From Mycolicibacter senuensis (GTDB lineage: Bacteria > Actinomycetota > Actinomycetes > Mycobacteriales > Mycobacteriaceae), in NCBI RefSeq assembly GCF_002101885.1, contig NZ_LQPS01000022.1:1-64000 (forward strand): 64,000 nt of DNA, in the 5' to 3' direction. Each line of letters begins with the position of its first letter. Position 1 is the first letter of the stretch. The translations under genes and the position numbers were made by a program. Below the pieces are notes generated by a model, which was not told the origin of the DNA, made no database searches, and worked only from the letters and a program-made list of their open reading frames with translations. Positions 55,135 to 64,000 of this stretch are shown in pieces.

Positions 55135-56406
55135 TCAACCGCGCTGAGCCAGGAAGGCGACGTCCACCATATCCCCGGCGCCGATCTGCTCGATGTCCTC
55201 GGGAACCACCACCAGACAGTTCGCTTCGGCCAGGGTCGCCAGCAGATGCGACGAGGTGCCCCCGAGCACCTGCACCAGGTACTCGTCGGTTTGCTCGTCG
55301 CGCATCAGCTGACCTCGCAGATAGCCCTTGCGCCCGGGCATCGAACTGATCGGGCCCAATGTCCGCGCCCGCACCATCCGGCGCATCGGCTCGCGTTTAC
55401 CCAGCGACAGCCTGATGAGCGGACGGATCATCACCTCGAACACCACCAGCGCGCTGACCGGGTTGGTCGGCAACAGGAACGTCGGGACCCCTTCCGGTCC
55501 CAGCTGGCCGAAACCCTGCACCGAGCCGGGATGCATCGCGATCCGGGTGACTTCGAGCTCGCCGAGATCCGACAACGCCGCGCGTACCCCGTCGGCCGCG
55601 GCGCCGCCCACTCCGCCGGCGATCACCACCACCTCGGCCCGGTTGAGCTGTCCCTCGACCACCTCGCGAAGCTTGGTGGGGTCGCTGCTCACGATCCCGA
55701 CGCGGTTGACCTCGGCCCCGGCGTCCCGGCCGGCCGCCGCCAGCGCATAGGAGTCCACGTCGTAGACCTGCCCGTTGCCGGGCGTGCGGTTCACATCGAC
55801 CAGTTCGCCGCCTACCGCCAGCACCGACAGTCGCGGGCGTGGGTGGACCAGCACCCGGTCGCGGCCGACCGCGGCCAACAGGCCCACCTGAGCCGCGCCG
55901 ACGACGGTTCCGGCGCGGACGGCGACATCGCCGGGCTGCACGTCGTCACCGACGCGGCGCACGTAGTCGCCGGGGCGCACCGCTCGCAGCACCCGGACCC
56001 GGGAGTTGCCACCGTCGGTCCAGCGCAGCGGCAGCACCGCGTCGGCGAGGGTGGGCATCGGCGCCCCGGTCTGGATCCGGGTCGCCAGCTTGGGCTGCAG
56101 CCGGGTCGGGGTGCGCGCCCCGGCCTCGATGGTGCCCAGCACCGGAAGCGTGATCGGTGCGTCAGCGCCGCCGTCGTCGCGCTCGGCGCCTCCCGAGCTG
56201 TCGCCGATCGCGTCGGCACCGAGTACGTCGACACTGCGCACCGCGTAACCGTCGATGGCGGCCTGGTCGAAGGCGGGCATGGGCCGCTCGGCGATCACCT
56301 CTTCGCCGCACATCAAGCCCTGCGCCTCGGCGATCGCCACCCGGACCGGACGGGGCGCCACCGCGGCAGCCGACACCCGGGCCTGTTGCTCCTCAACCGA
56401 ACGCAC
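55135..56406 (-). CDS. glp: Gephyrin-like molybdotransferase Glp (MoeA1/Rv0994)
   Basis: A 423-residue MoeA-fold protein. FDQAAIDGYAVRSVDVLGA, IQTGAPMPTLADAVLPL, RLSVLAVGGELVDVNRTPGNG and IAGGVGGAAADGV are MoeA features. In the last, GGxSxG has become GGVGGAAADG, and LPTNPVSALVVFEVMIRP is a family helix. Molybdopterin adenylate insertion is the classical role; in Corynebacterium, Glp acts with FtsZ and GlpR in division. GTG 56406 is the start. rimJ and glpR follow. Confidence 0.92.
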   Translation of the reverse strand: MRSVEEQQARVSAAAVAPRPVRVAIAEAQGLMCGEEVIAERPMPAFDQAAIDGYAVRSVDVLGADAIGDSSGGAERDDGGADAPITLPVLGTIEAGARTPTRLQPKLATRIQTGAPMPTLADAVLPLRWTDGGNSRVRVLRAVRPGDYVRRVGDDVQPGDVAVRAGTVVGAAQVGLLAAVGRDRVLVHPRPRLSVLAVGGELVDVNRTPGNGQVYDVDSYALAAAGRDAGAEVNRVGIVSSDPTKLREVVEGQLNRAEVVVIAGGVGGAAADGVRAALSDLGELEVTRIAMHPGSVQGFGQLGPEGVPTFLLPTNPVSALVVFEVMIRPLIRLSLGKREPMRRMVRARTLGPISSMPGRKGYLRGQLMRDEQTDEYLVQVLGGTSSHLLATLAEANCLVVVPEDIEQIGAGDMVDVAFLAQRG

Positions 56407-56454
56407 GGCGCGCCTTTCTCAAAACCTCGGTCCGATTCTCCGCTGACGGTCCCC

Positions 56455-57375
56455 TCAGTTCTCCGCCAAGCCCAACCGCGCCACCAACCACCGGCGCAGG
56501 TCCGGACCGTAGTCATCACGATCCAGGGCAAAGTCAACCGCAGCTTTGAGGTAGCCGCCCGGATTTCCCAGGTCGTGTCGCGAGCCGCGGTGGACCACGA
56601 CATGGACGGGGTGGCCCTCGGCGATCATCAGCGCGATGGCGTCGGTGAGCTGTACCTCCCCGCCGGCGCCGCGGTCGATGCGCCGCAACGCGTCGAACAC
56701 CGCCCGGTCCAGCACATAGCGGCCCGCGGCGGCGTACATCGACGGCGCGTCGGCTGCCCTCGGCTTCTCGACCATGCCCTTGACCCGCAACACGTCGGGA
56801 CTGTCAGCCCACTCTCCGGAGGGAACGGGCTCGACGTCGAAAACGCCGTAGGCGCTGACCTCGTCGGGGCTGACCTCGATCGCGCACAGCACGGTGCCGC
56901 CCCGGAGGCCCCGCACCTTCGACATCGTCTCCAACACCCCGGTGGGCAGCACCAGGTCATCGGGGAGCAGCACGGCGACCGCATCCTCGTCGGCGGACAG
57001 GGTGGGCTCGACGCAGCTGATGGCGTGACCCAGGCCCAGCGGCTCGGCCTGCACCACCGATTCCACCTTGATCAGCTGCGGGGCGCGGCGCACCTTGGCC
57101 AGCATCGCCTTCTTGCCGCGCGCCTCCAGCGTGCCTTCCAGCACCAGGTCTTCGACGAAGTGCGCGACCACCCCGTCCTTGCCCTCGGAGGTGATGATCA
57201 CCAGTCGCTCGGCGCCGGCCTCGGCGGCCTCCGCGGCCACCAGTTCGATCCCCGGGGTGTCGACGACGGGCAGCAACTCCTTGGGCACCGTCTTGGTGGC
57301 GGGCAGAAAACGGGTACCCAAACCGGCCGCCGGCACAATGGCGGTACGCGGAATGGAAGCGTTCGGCGTGGGCAT
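56455..57375 (-). CDS. galU: UTP--glucose-1-phosphate uridylyltransferase
   Basis: A 306-residue enzyme making UDP-glucose, orthologue of Rv0993. PAAGLGTRFLPATKTVPKEL is the nucleotide loop, AEPLGLGHAISC and VLLPDDLVLP follow, and GMVEKP and LGNPGGYLKAAV are family blocks. ATG 57375 is the start. The 5-FCL gene is divergent 75 bp away. Confidence 0.97.
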   Translation of the reverse strand: MPTPNASIPRTAIVPAAGLGTRFLPATKTVPKELLPVVDTPGIELVAAEAAEAGAERLVIITSEGKDGVVAHFVEDLVLEGTLEARGKKAMLAKVRRAPQLIKVESVVQAEPLGLGHAISCVEPTLSADEDAVAVLLPDDLVLPTGVLETMSKVRGLRGGTVLCAIEVSPDEVSAYGVFDVEPVPSGEWADSPDVLRVKGMVEKPRAADAPSMYAAAGRYVLDRAVFDALRRIDRGAGGEVQLTDAIALMIAEGHPVHVVVHRGSRHDLGNPGGYLKAAVDFALDRDDYGPDLRRWLVARLGLAEN

Positions 57376-57450
57376 TGTTCACACGATAACCGCAATCACC
57401 TCCAGCTCCGCCCCTGGCGGTGGGCGAGCCGGGACTGACAGGCTGAAGGC

Positions 57451-58047
57451 GTGACCGACAACGCGGCGGCGACCGCCAAATCCGCCCTGCGCGCGCGCCT
57501 GATCGCGGGGCGGCGCGCCCTGGCGCCCGAAGTGCACGACGCCGAGGCCCGCGCGCTGGCCGGCCACCTCGAGCAGCTCGCCGCCGGCGCCCACACGGTC
57601 TGCGCCTACCTGCCGGTGGGCAGCGAACCCGGATCCGCCGCCATGCTCGACGGGTTGACGCGGCGCGGAATCCGGGTGCTGCTGCCGGTGGTGCGCACCG
57701 AGGACGACGGCACGCCGCTGCCACTGATGTGGGGCCCGTACCGGCCCGAAACCCTGGTCGCCGGACCCTTCGGCCTGGTCGAACCGGCGCGGCCCTGGCT
57801 ACCGGCCGAAGTGCTGGCGGAGGCGGATCTGATCGTCGTCCCGGCACTGGCCGTCGACCGCCGGGGCGCGCGACTGGGCCGCGGCGCCGGCTTCTACGAC
57901 CGCTCCCTGCTGCTGCGCAGGCCGCAGACCCCGCTGGTGGCGGTGGTGCGCGACACCGAACTGCTCGACGAGTTGCCGGCCGAGGCGCACGACGTGCCGA
58001 TGACCCACGCGCTGACCCCGGGACTCGGCGTGGTGGCCCTGGCGTGA
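57451..58047 (+). CDS. 5-formyltetrahydrofolate cyclo-ligase
   Basis: A 198-residue MTHFS-type enzyme, orthologue of Rv0992c. It converts 5-formyl-THF to 5,10-methenyl-THF with ATP. VCAYLPVGSEPGSAAMLDGL, DLIVVPALAVDRRGARLGRG and GAGFYDRSLLLRR are the folate and ATP sites. GTG 57451 is the start. Confidence 0.94.
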   Translation: MTDNAAATAKSALRARLIAGRRALAPEVHDAEARALAGHLEQLAAGAHTVCAYLPVGSEPGSAAMLDGLTRRGIRVLLPVVRTEDDGTPLPLMWGPYRPETLVAGPFGLVEPARPWLPAEVLAEADLIVVPALAVDRRGARLGRGAGFYDRSLLLRRPQTPLVAVVRDTELLDELPAEAHDVPMTHALTPGLGVVALA

Positions 58048-58090
58048 TCCCGACGGCCCGGCCAGGAATGCACAAGACCGGATAGCGGTT

Positions 58091-58117
58091 CTAGCACTTA
58101 GCACGGTAGAGTGCTAA
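58091..58117 (+). promoter_or_regulatory. CIRCE operator (HrcA site) before ruc
   Basis: CTAGCACTT (58091-58099), 9 nt, GAGTGCTAA (58109-58117). The right arm is a perfect CIRCE arm and the left matches TTAGCACTC at 7 of 9, with the canonical 9-nt spacer. It lies 28 bp before the ruc start. Confidence 0.85.
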
Positions 58118-58145
58118 CCCGATTGTCCCATTCACGGAGGTTCGC

Positions 58146-58502
58146 GTGCCCACCTACAGCTACGCCTGCACCGAGTGCAGCAACCGCTTCGACGTGGTCC
58201 AGGCCTTTACCGACGACGCGCTGACCACCTGCGAGGAGTGCAACGGTCGGCTCCGCAAGATCTTCGGCAAGGTCGGCGTGGTGTTCAAGGGCAGCGGCTT
58301 CTACCGCACCGACAGCCGCGACGCGGGCAAGTCGTCCAACGGCAGCAGCTCGGCCAAGACCGGAGTCTCGAGCGACTCCGGCAGCGGCTCGGGTGAGGGC
58401 GCCACCAAGTCCGCCGACAAGTCCTCCGGCGACAGCGGCACCAAATCAGCCGACAAGCCCAAGGCGAGCACCGCGTCCACCACCGCTGCCGCCTCCGCGT
58501 AA
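58146..58502 (+). CDS. ruc: FmdB-type zinc-ribbon protein Ruc (Rv0991c)
   Basis: A 118-residue protein. The N-terminal zinc ribbon has YSYACTECSNRFDV and TTCEECNGRLRKIFG (CxxC pairs at C8/C11 and C29/C32). A disordered Ser/Lys/Thr/Ala tail follows. In M. tuberculosis Rv0991c is Ruc, an oxidation-activated chaperone regulated by HrcA; the CIRCE element upstream fits this. GTG 58146 follows GGAGG. Confidence 0.93.
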   Translation: MPTYSYACTECSNRFDVVQAFTDDALTTCEECNGRLRKIFGKVGVVFKGSGFYRTDSRDAGKSSNGSSSAKTGVSSDSGSGSGEGATKSADKSSGDSGTKSADKPKASTASTTAAASA

Positions 58503-58559
58503 CCAGTTATCCACAAGCCGACTCCCGCCGGCGAGCAGCGGGCGGGTCGGCCGTTTAGC

Positions 58560-59213
58560 GTGACCGCCATGGGCGAGTCGCTCAACCCGAGCTTGGCCAG
58601 CCGGTTCTCGCAGTTGCTGCGCCCGGATTGGGCCCGCACCATGCTGGCACGGCGAGTGGTCGCCGGCGGGCTGGTGGTGTTGGCCGGTGTCGCGACGATC
58701 CGCTCCGACCCGCAGGGCGATCGGGTCGACGTCGTGGTGGCCAGTCGCGACATCGCCCCCGGCACGCCCTTGACCGCCGAGGATGTCTCGCTCGAATCCC
58801 GCTCGGCCCGAACGGTTCCCGATGGGGCCGCCACCGACCTGTCATCGGTGCTGCACACCACCCTGGCCGGGCCGGCGCGCCGCGGCGAACTACTCACCGA
58901 CGTCCGTCTACTGGGCAGCCGCCTCACCGAGGCAGCCGTCGGGCGAGACGCCCGCATCGTCGGCGTACACCCGGCCGACGCCGCGTTGACCGATCTGGTG
59001 CGCACCGGCGACATCGTCGACATCGTGGCGGCCGATGACGCCTCGGATCCCTCGGGCGCACCGAAGGTGCTGGCGACCGGCGGAATCGTAGTGCTGGTGT
59101 CGGACAAGCAGCATCACGACGACCGGGTGGTGCTGGTTGCGCTGCCGGCCACCGCCGCGGTGGCGGTGGCCGGTGCCACGCTGGCTCAAGCCGTGACGCT
59201 CACGCTGCGCTGA
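58560..59213 (+). CDS. SAF-domain membrane-anchored protein (Rv0990c-like)
   Basis: A 217-residue protein with one membrane helix (VVAGGLVVLAGVATI, 33-47) and an external SAF domain (VVVASRDIAPGTPLTAEDV, RRGELLTDVRLLG), as in CpaB/FlgA-like proteins. Residues 125-217 have DARIVGVHPADAALTDLV and VVLVALPATAAVAVAG. Role is unknown. GTG 58560 or ATG 58569 can be the start. It converges on mscL with a 6-bp gap. Confidence 0.85.
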   Translation: MTAMGESLNPSLASRFSQLLRPDWARTMLARRVVAGGLVVLAGVATIRSDPQGDRVDVVVASRDIAPGTPLTAEDVSLESRSARTVPDGAATDLSSVLHTTLAGPARRGELLTDVRLLGSRLTEAAVGRDARIVGVHPADAALTDLVRTGDIVDIVAADDASDPSGAPKVLATGGIVVLVSDKQHHDDRVVLVALPATAAVAVAGATLAQAVTLTLR

Positions 59214-59219
59214 ACGGCC

Positions 59220-59648
59220 TCACGCCGCGGCAGGCTGCGGGCTGGCGCAGAACTTGCACTTGGTCGCCTCCGGGTCGATCTCCGACTTGCACTCCGAGCA
59301 GGTCTTGGTGGGTGCCGGGTCCCCGAACACCGTCTTGCCGCGCCGCTTCTGAATGTGCTTGTAGGGCAACACGATGACGAAGTAGATGGTCCCCATGAAG
59401 ACGATGAAGTAGATGATCGCCGAGATGAACGCCCCCAGGTCGATGAACGTCGCGGCGTTGCCTTCTTCGCCGAGCTGATAGCCCAACCCCAGACCGGAGG
59501 AGTCCGGCTGCAAGCCCGCGACCAACGGGTTGATCACGCTGTCGGTGAAGGCTTCGACCAGGTTGGAAAACGCCAGCGCCACCACCAGACCGATGGCCAC
59601 GGTGATGACGTCATCACGCATCAGGAAATTCTTGAATCCCTTGAGCAC
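59220..59648 (-). CDS. mscL: MscL-family channel with a C-terminal zinc ribbon
   Basis: A 142-residue protein. LKGFKNFLMRDDVITVAIGL and FTDSVINPLVAGL match the MscL N-terminus and first helix, and FIDLGAFISAIIYFIVFMG the second. It ends with CSEC-x10-CKFC, a zinc ribbon not present in Rv0985c. MscL opens under membrane tension to release solutes. GTG 59648 follows AAGGGG by 6 nt. Some alignment weakness in the pore helix makes it divergent. Confidence 0.88.
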   Translation of the reverse strand: MLKGFKNFLMRDDVITVAIGLVVALAFSNLVEAFTDSVINPLVAGLQPDSSGLGLGYQLGEEGNAATFIDLGAFISAIIYFIVFMGTIYFVIVLPYKHIQKRRGKTVFGDPAPTKTCSECKSEIDPEATKCKFCASPQPAAA

Positions 59649-59755
59649 CGTAATCCCCTTCTGTACGAGTCCACTGCCAAGCGGCGCCACACCGCCTACG
59701 GCGAACCGTAATATCCGCTGCTGGACCGGTACGGGGAATTAGACGAAGTCGAATC

Positions 59756-59872
59756 TCAACCGTGATGCGGCGGGACGTTGTCCCGCAGCCACCGCTCGCG
59801 CTCCTCGGCCTCCCGCGCGTCGTCCGGATCGCGCTCGTCGGAGGACTCCTGGTGCTCGCCGAGGCCGGGCAT
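59756..59872 (-). CDS. 38-residue acidic protein
   Basis: A short frame 5 nt after the moaB2 stop encodes MPGLGEHQESSDERDPDDAR and then an E/R/W-rich end with WLRDNVPPHHG. Codon third positions are almost all G/C, as in true genes here. Charged, helical and soluble, with a PPHHG end. I recall similar short ...WL...PPHH proteins in mycobacteria, but no function is known. No strong ribosome site; coupling to moaB2 is likely. Confidence 0.6.
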   Translation of the reverse strand: MPGLGEHQESSDERDPDDAREAEERERWLRDNVPPHHG

Positions 59873-59877
59873 GGCGG

Positions 59878-60372
59878 CTATATCTCGAGGCTGGACAGCT
59901 GACCGATGATCGCGGTCGCCAGCGGGATCAGCGTCGCCATGCCGTCACGCACCGAGGCACGGGAACCGGCCAGGTTGACCACCAGGGTGCTGCCCGAGAC
60001 CCCGGCCAGACCGCGCGACAACCCGGCGTCGGCGATGCCGGCGGACAGCCCGGAGGCGCGCAGCGCCTCGGAGATCCCGAGGATCTCGCGGTCCAGGATC
60101 TCGCGGGTGGCTTCGGGGGCGACGTCACGCGGGGTGACACCGGTGCCACCGACCGATACCACCAGGTCGACTCCGCCGATCACCGCGGTGTTCAGCGCGT
60201 TGCGGATCTCCACCTCGTCGGCGGAGACGGCGACCACGCCATCGACCAGGAACCCGCCCTCGGCCAACAATTCGGTGACCAAGGGACCGCTGTGGTCCTC
60301 ATCGCCGTGCGCGGTACGGTCGTCGACCACGACCACGAGCGCACGGCCTGCGAGTTCTGGCGTCTGTTCCAT
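59878..60372 (-). CDS. moaB2: MoaB/Mog-family molybdenum cofactor protein (MoaB2, Rv0984)
   Basis: A 164-residue MPT-binding protein. RALVVVVDDRTAHGDEDHSG, LVVSVGGTGVTPRDVAPEAT (the GGTG loop) and SGSTLVVNLAGSRASVRDGM are MogA/MoaB motifs. It would adenylate molybdopterin. In M. tuberculosis MoaB2 is co-located with mprAB and has been linked to sigma factor SigE control; here it also follows pepD on the same strand. Confidence 0.93.
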   Translation of the reverse strand: MEQTPELAGRALVVVVDDRTAHGDEDHSGPLVTELLAEGGFLVDGVVAVSADEVEIRNALNTAVIGGVDLVVSVGGTGVTPRDVAPEATREILDREILGISEALRASGLSAGIADAGLSRGLAGVSGSTLVVNLAGSRASVRDGMATLIPLATAIIGQLSSLEI

Positions 60373-60475
60373 GGATGCAACCGTATATCGCCGAATGCCG
60401 ACGGTTCAGCGAGGCTCGACGAAGAAGAGGCGAAGCCGGAGCCGCCGCATCAACCCGCCGGACTCACCGCTCCCG

Positions 60476-61882
<1,407 letters not shown>

Positions 61883-61928
61883 GTCTGCTGCCTACTCCTA
61901 AAGAAGCGAAGTTGCCTCACCACCATGC

Positions 61929-63383
61929 CTACGTGGACTGAGAAGCGCCTGTGACCGCCGCGGTCGGTTTCTTGCCGGCTGAGGTGGCTCCGCCCGGCAA
62001 CACCATCCGGAACGACGTCCCGGGCGGATCCCCGCCGGGAACGGTGTCTTCGATGGTGATCACCCCACCGTGTTTGAGCACCACCTGTTTGACGATCGCG
62101 AGCCCCAGGCCGGAGCCGGGCATCGCGCGCGCGGAGTCCGAGCGGTAGAAGCGTTCGAACACCAATTCCCGTTGATTCTCCGGGATTCCGGTCCCCTGAT
62201 CCGACACGACCATCTCCACGTGCGTCGGGTCCAGCTGGCGCATCCGCAACCCAACGACCCCGCCCGAGGGGCTCCACTTGGCCGCGTTGTCGAGCAGGTT
62301 GAGCACCGCACGCGACAGACCCGCCGCGTCGCCGTACACGTGCCACGGCACCACCTGGATGTCGAACTCGATGTCGTTGCGGCGCCGCCTCACCCGCTCC
62401 ATGCTGCGGTCGACGACCTCGGTGATATCGACCTGTTCGTTGGCGACCTCGCGTTGGTCGTCGCGGGTGAGATCCACCAAATCGCCTACCAGCGTGGACA
62501 ATTCCTCGATCTGGCCGATCGCGTCGGCACGCAGATCCGCCATCTCCTCCTCGGGCAGCTGGGGCGCGCCCGGTGCCGCGGAGGCCATCAGCAGTTCGAC
62601 GTTGGTGCGCAACGAGGTCAGCGGCGTCTTGAGTTCGTGCCCGGCGTCGGCGACCAGCCGCGCCTGTCGTTCCCGCGACTCGGCCAGCGCGCTCAGCATT
62701 GCATTGAACGCCTCGGTGAGCCGGGCCAATTCGTCGCTGCCGTAGACCGGGATGGGCCGCAGGTCGTCGGTGCGCGCCACCCGCTCGGCGGCCTCGGTCA
62801 GCCGGCCCACGGGCCGCAGGCCGGTCCGGGTGACCATCCCGCCGGCGATGGCGGCAACCACGACACCGACCCCGCCGACGACCAGCAGCACCCACCGCAG
62901 CTTCATCGTCACCGCGCGGGTGGGCGCCAAACTCTTGGAGATCAACAGCGTGCTGCCGTTGGGCAGGTGTACCGCCAGCACCCGCTGGCCTGCCGCGGTG
63001 CGGCGCGACAAGAACAGTTCGCCACGGATGACGGCCTTCTCCTGCTGCCCGACCGGCAGCCGCTGGCCGGGCTGATTGGCGGTGTAGATCGACCGGCCGG
63101 GATTGACCAGCATGGCGTTGACGTCGGAGTAGGCGGTGCCCTCGATGGCCTTGCGCGGATCGGCGGCCAGCGAACCGCTGGCGATCAACATCTCGGTGCG
63201 ACTCTGCAGTTGATTGTCGATGTCGTTGTACAGCGCCGCCGAGATCACCGCGTAGACGGCGACGGCCATCAACACCACCACCAGCGCCACCATCGACATC
63301 GCCAGCAGCATCACCCGCCAGCGCAGCGACAGGGATGTGCTCTGCGCCGAAGCGCCGTCCTGCCGCCGGTGGAAAAACTGCAT
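61929..63383 (-). CDS. mprB: Sensor histidine kinase MprB
   Basis: A 484-residue kinase, orthologue of Rv0982, sensing envelope stress. Two membrane helices (about 24-48, 163-183) enclose an extracytoplasmic domain; a HAMP region (GLRPVGRLTEAAERVARTD) follows. The H-box DAGHELKTPLTSL has H249, the same number as in M. tuberculosis. NLLDNAAKWS is the N box; GTGIPENQRELVFERFYR and GSGLGLAIVKQVV complete the ATP site. The ATG overlaps the mprA stop by one base. Confidence 0.96.
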   Translation of the reverse strand: MQFFHRRQDGASAQSTSLSLRWRVMLLAMSMVALVVVLMAVAVYAVISAALYNDIDNQLQSRTEMLIASGSLAADPRKAIEGTAYSDVNAMLVNPGRSIYTANQPGQRLPVGQQEKAVIRGELFLSRRTAAGQRVLAVHLPNGSTLLISKSLAPTRAVTMKLRWVLLVVGGVGVVVAAIAGGMVTRTGLRPVGRLTEAAERVARTDDLRPIPVYGSDELARLTEAFNAMLSALAESRERQARLVADAGHELKTPLTSLRTNVELLMASAAPGAPQLPEEEMADLRADAIGQIEELSTLVGDLVDLTRDDQREVANEQVDITEVVDRSMERVRRRRNDIEFDIQVVPWHVYGDAAGLSRAVLNLLDNAAKWSPSGGVVGLRMRQLDPTHVEMVVSDQGTGIPENQRELVFERFYRSDSARAMPGSGLGLAIVKQVVLKHGGVITIEDTVPGGDPPGTSFRMVLPGGATSAGKKPTAAVTGASQST

Positions 63384-64000
63384 CAGGGTGGTGTCTCGCG
63401 AAGCACGTAACCCACCCCGCGAACGGTGTAGATCAGCCGCGGCTCCCCTTCGGCTTCAGTCTTGCGACGCAGGTACCCGATGTAGACCTCCAGCGCATTT
63501 CCCGAGGTGGGAAAGTCGAAGCCCCACACCTCCTCGAGAATGCGGCTGCGGGTGAGCACGCGGCGCGGGTTGGCGATCAACATCTCCAGCAACGCGAATT
63601 CGGTCCTGGTGAGGCTGATCTGCCGGTCACCGCGGGTCACCTCGCGGGTCACCGGGTCCAGCGTCAGGTCTTCGAACGACATCGCGACCGATTCGGACAG
63701 GTCCTCGGCGGTGGTGCGGCGCAGCAACGCCCGCATCCGCGCCAGCAGTTCCTCCAGGGCGAACGGCTTGGGCAGGTAGTCGTCGGCGCCGGCGTCCAGC
63801 CCGGCCACCCGCTCGGAGACCGAGTCGCGAGCGGTCAACACCAGAATCGGCAGGTCGTCACCGGTGCTGCGCAGCTGACGGCAGACCTCCAGGCCGTCCA
63901 GCCGCGGCATCATGACGTCCAGGATCATCGCATCGGGCCGGTCGTTGCTGATCGCCTCGAGTGCCTCGACGCCGTCAGTGGCCAACGAGACGGAATAACC
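63383..64000 (-). CDS. mprA: Response regulator MprA, 5' part missing
   Basis: The last 205 codons of an OmpR-family regulator, orthologue of Rv0981; the start is beyond the window end. [11 protein letters not shown] contains the phosphoacceptor Asp (visible residue 28), [12 protein letters not shown] and [13 protein letters not shown] complete the receiver, and the winged helix has [20 protein letters not shown] and [18 protein letters not shown]. It works with MprB and controls pepD and sigE in M. tuberculosis. The stop overlaps the mprB start (TGATG). Confidence 0.96.
   Translation of the reverse strand, partial: GYSVSLATDGVEALEAISNDRPDAMILDVMMPRLDGLEVCRQLRSTGDDLPILVLTARDSVSERVAGLDAGADDYLPKPFALEELLARMRALLRRTTAEDLSESVAMSFEDLTLDPVTREVTRGDRQISLTRTEFALLEMLIANPRRVLTRSRILEEVWGFDFPTSGNALEVYIGYLRRKTEAEGEPRLIYTVRGVGYVLRETPP

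Noticed and set aside
54796..57438. Open frame of 880 codons on the plus strand
   Set aside because: Antisense to rimJ, moeA/glp and galU; no domain recognised.

Overview
The window is high-GC chromosomal DNA from a nontuberculous Mycobacterium. The evidence is a partial EsxN-type WXG100 gene, a PE/PPE pair, a PPE-PPW protein, a PGRS protein, a PE-PPE hydrolase, and many genes recognisable by M. tuberculosis orthology. From 6.2 kb onward the backbone follows the M. tuberculosis block Rv1026 to Rv0981 read backwards: ppx2, DUF501, ftsB-like, eno, lpqU, mazG, mfd, TetR, glmU, prs, lpqT, rplY, pth, fadD/pks16, ispE, ksgA, rpfB, tatD, metG, pabB, rsmI, pmt, alkB, a lipoprotein, patA, glpR, rimJ, moeA/glp, galU, 5-FCL, ruc, a SAF protein, mscL, moaB2, pepD, mprB, mprA. 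The combination of an ESX-5-type cassette with PGRS proteins lacking a PE domain would suit the M. terrae complex (Mycolicibacter) or a relative; that placement is inference.

Layout. 0-2.4 kb: an esx tail and a PE/PPE pair, directly upstream of kdpD. 2.4-6.1 kb: kdpD-kdpE, without kdpFABC next to them, and an MPT63-like antigen. 6.2-10.5 kb: ppx2, DUF501, ftsB-like, eno and lpqU on the minus strand. 10.6-16.1 kb: an inserted block holding sigC in one reading frame with a membrane anti-sigma-like domain, a PPE-PPW gene and a PGRS gene. 16.1-21.3 kb: mazG, mfd and a TetR gene. 21.4-28.1 kb: tRNA-Gln, glmU, prs, an ArsC-like gene, lpqT, a haemophore-like gene, an SDR, rplY and pth. 28.1-35.4 kb: fadD, then the rpfB-ksgA-ispE unit, broken by an inserted PE-PPE hydrolase and a soluble Ser/Thr kinase. 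35.5-44.8 kb: tatD, metG, an ECF41 sigma operon, pabB, rsmI, pmt and alkB. 44.8-48.4 kb: a lipoprotein, patA, NADP-type gdhA and a DUF732 protein. 48.6-53.1 kb: an accessory island with EcsC, a TetR with tandem operators, a diiron protein, a P450 and a second TetR. 53.1-64 kb: tRNA-Ala, glpR-rimJ-moeA-galU, 5-FCL, ruc, SAF, mscL, a 38-codon gene, moaB2, pepD and mprBA (mprA runs off the end).

How the genes relate. Backbone functions are envelope and division (glmU, rpfB, lpqU, ftsB-like, glp/glpR, pmt, galU), translation (metG, rplY, pth, ksgA, rsmI), envelope stress (mprAB, pepD) and heat stress (ruc behind a CIRCE operator). The accessory inserts carry most of the regulatory novelty: two ECF sigma factors, one with a matching promoter; a TetR with two tandem palindromes across its own -35 box; and a four-helix diiron protein of unknown function next to a P450. 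No insertion sequence, phage gene or CRISPR array was seen. No gene-free stretch exceeds about 250 bp.
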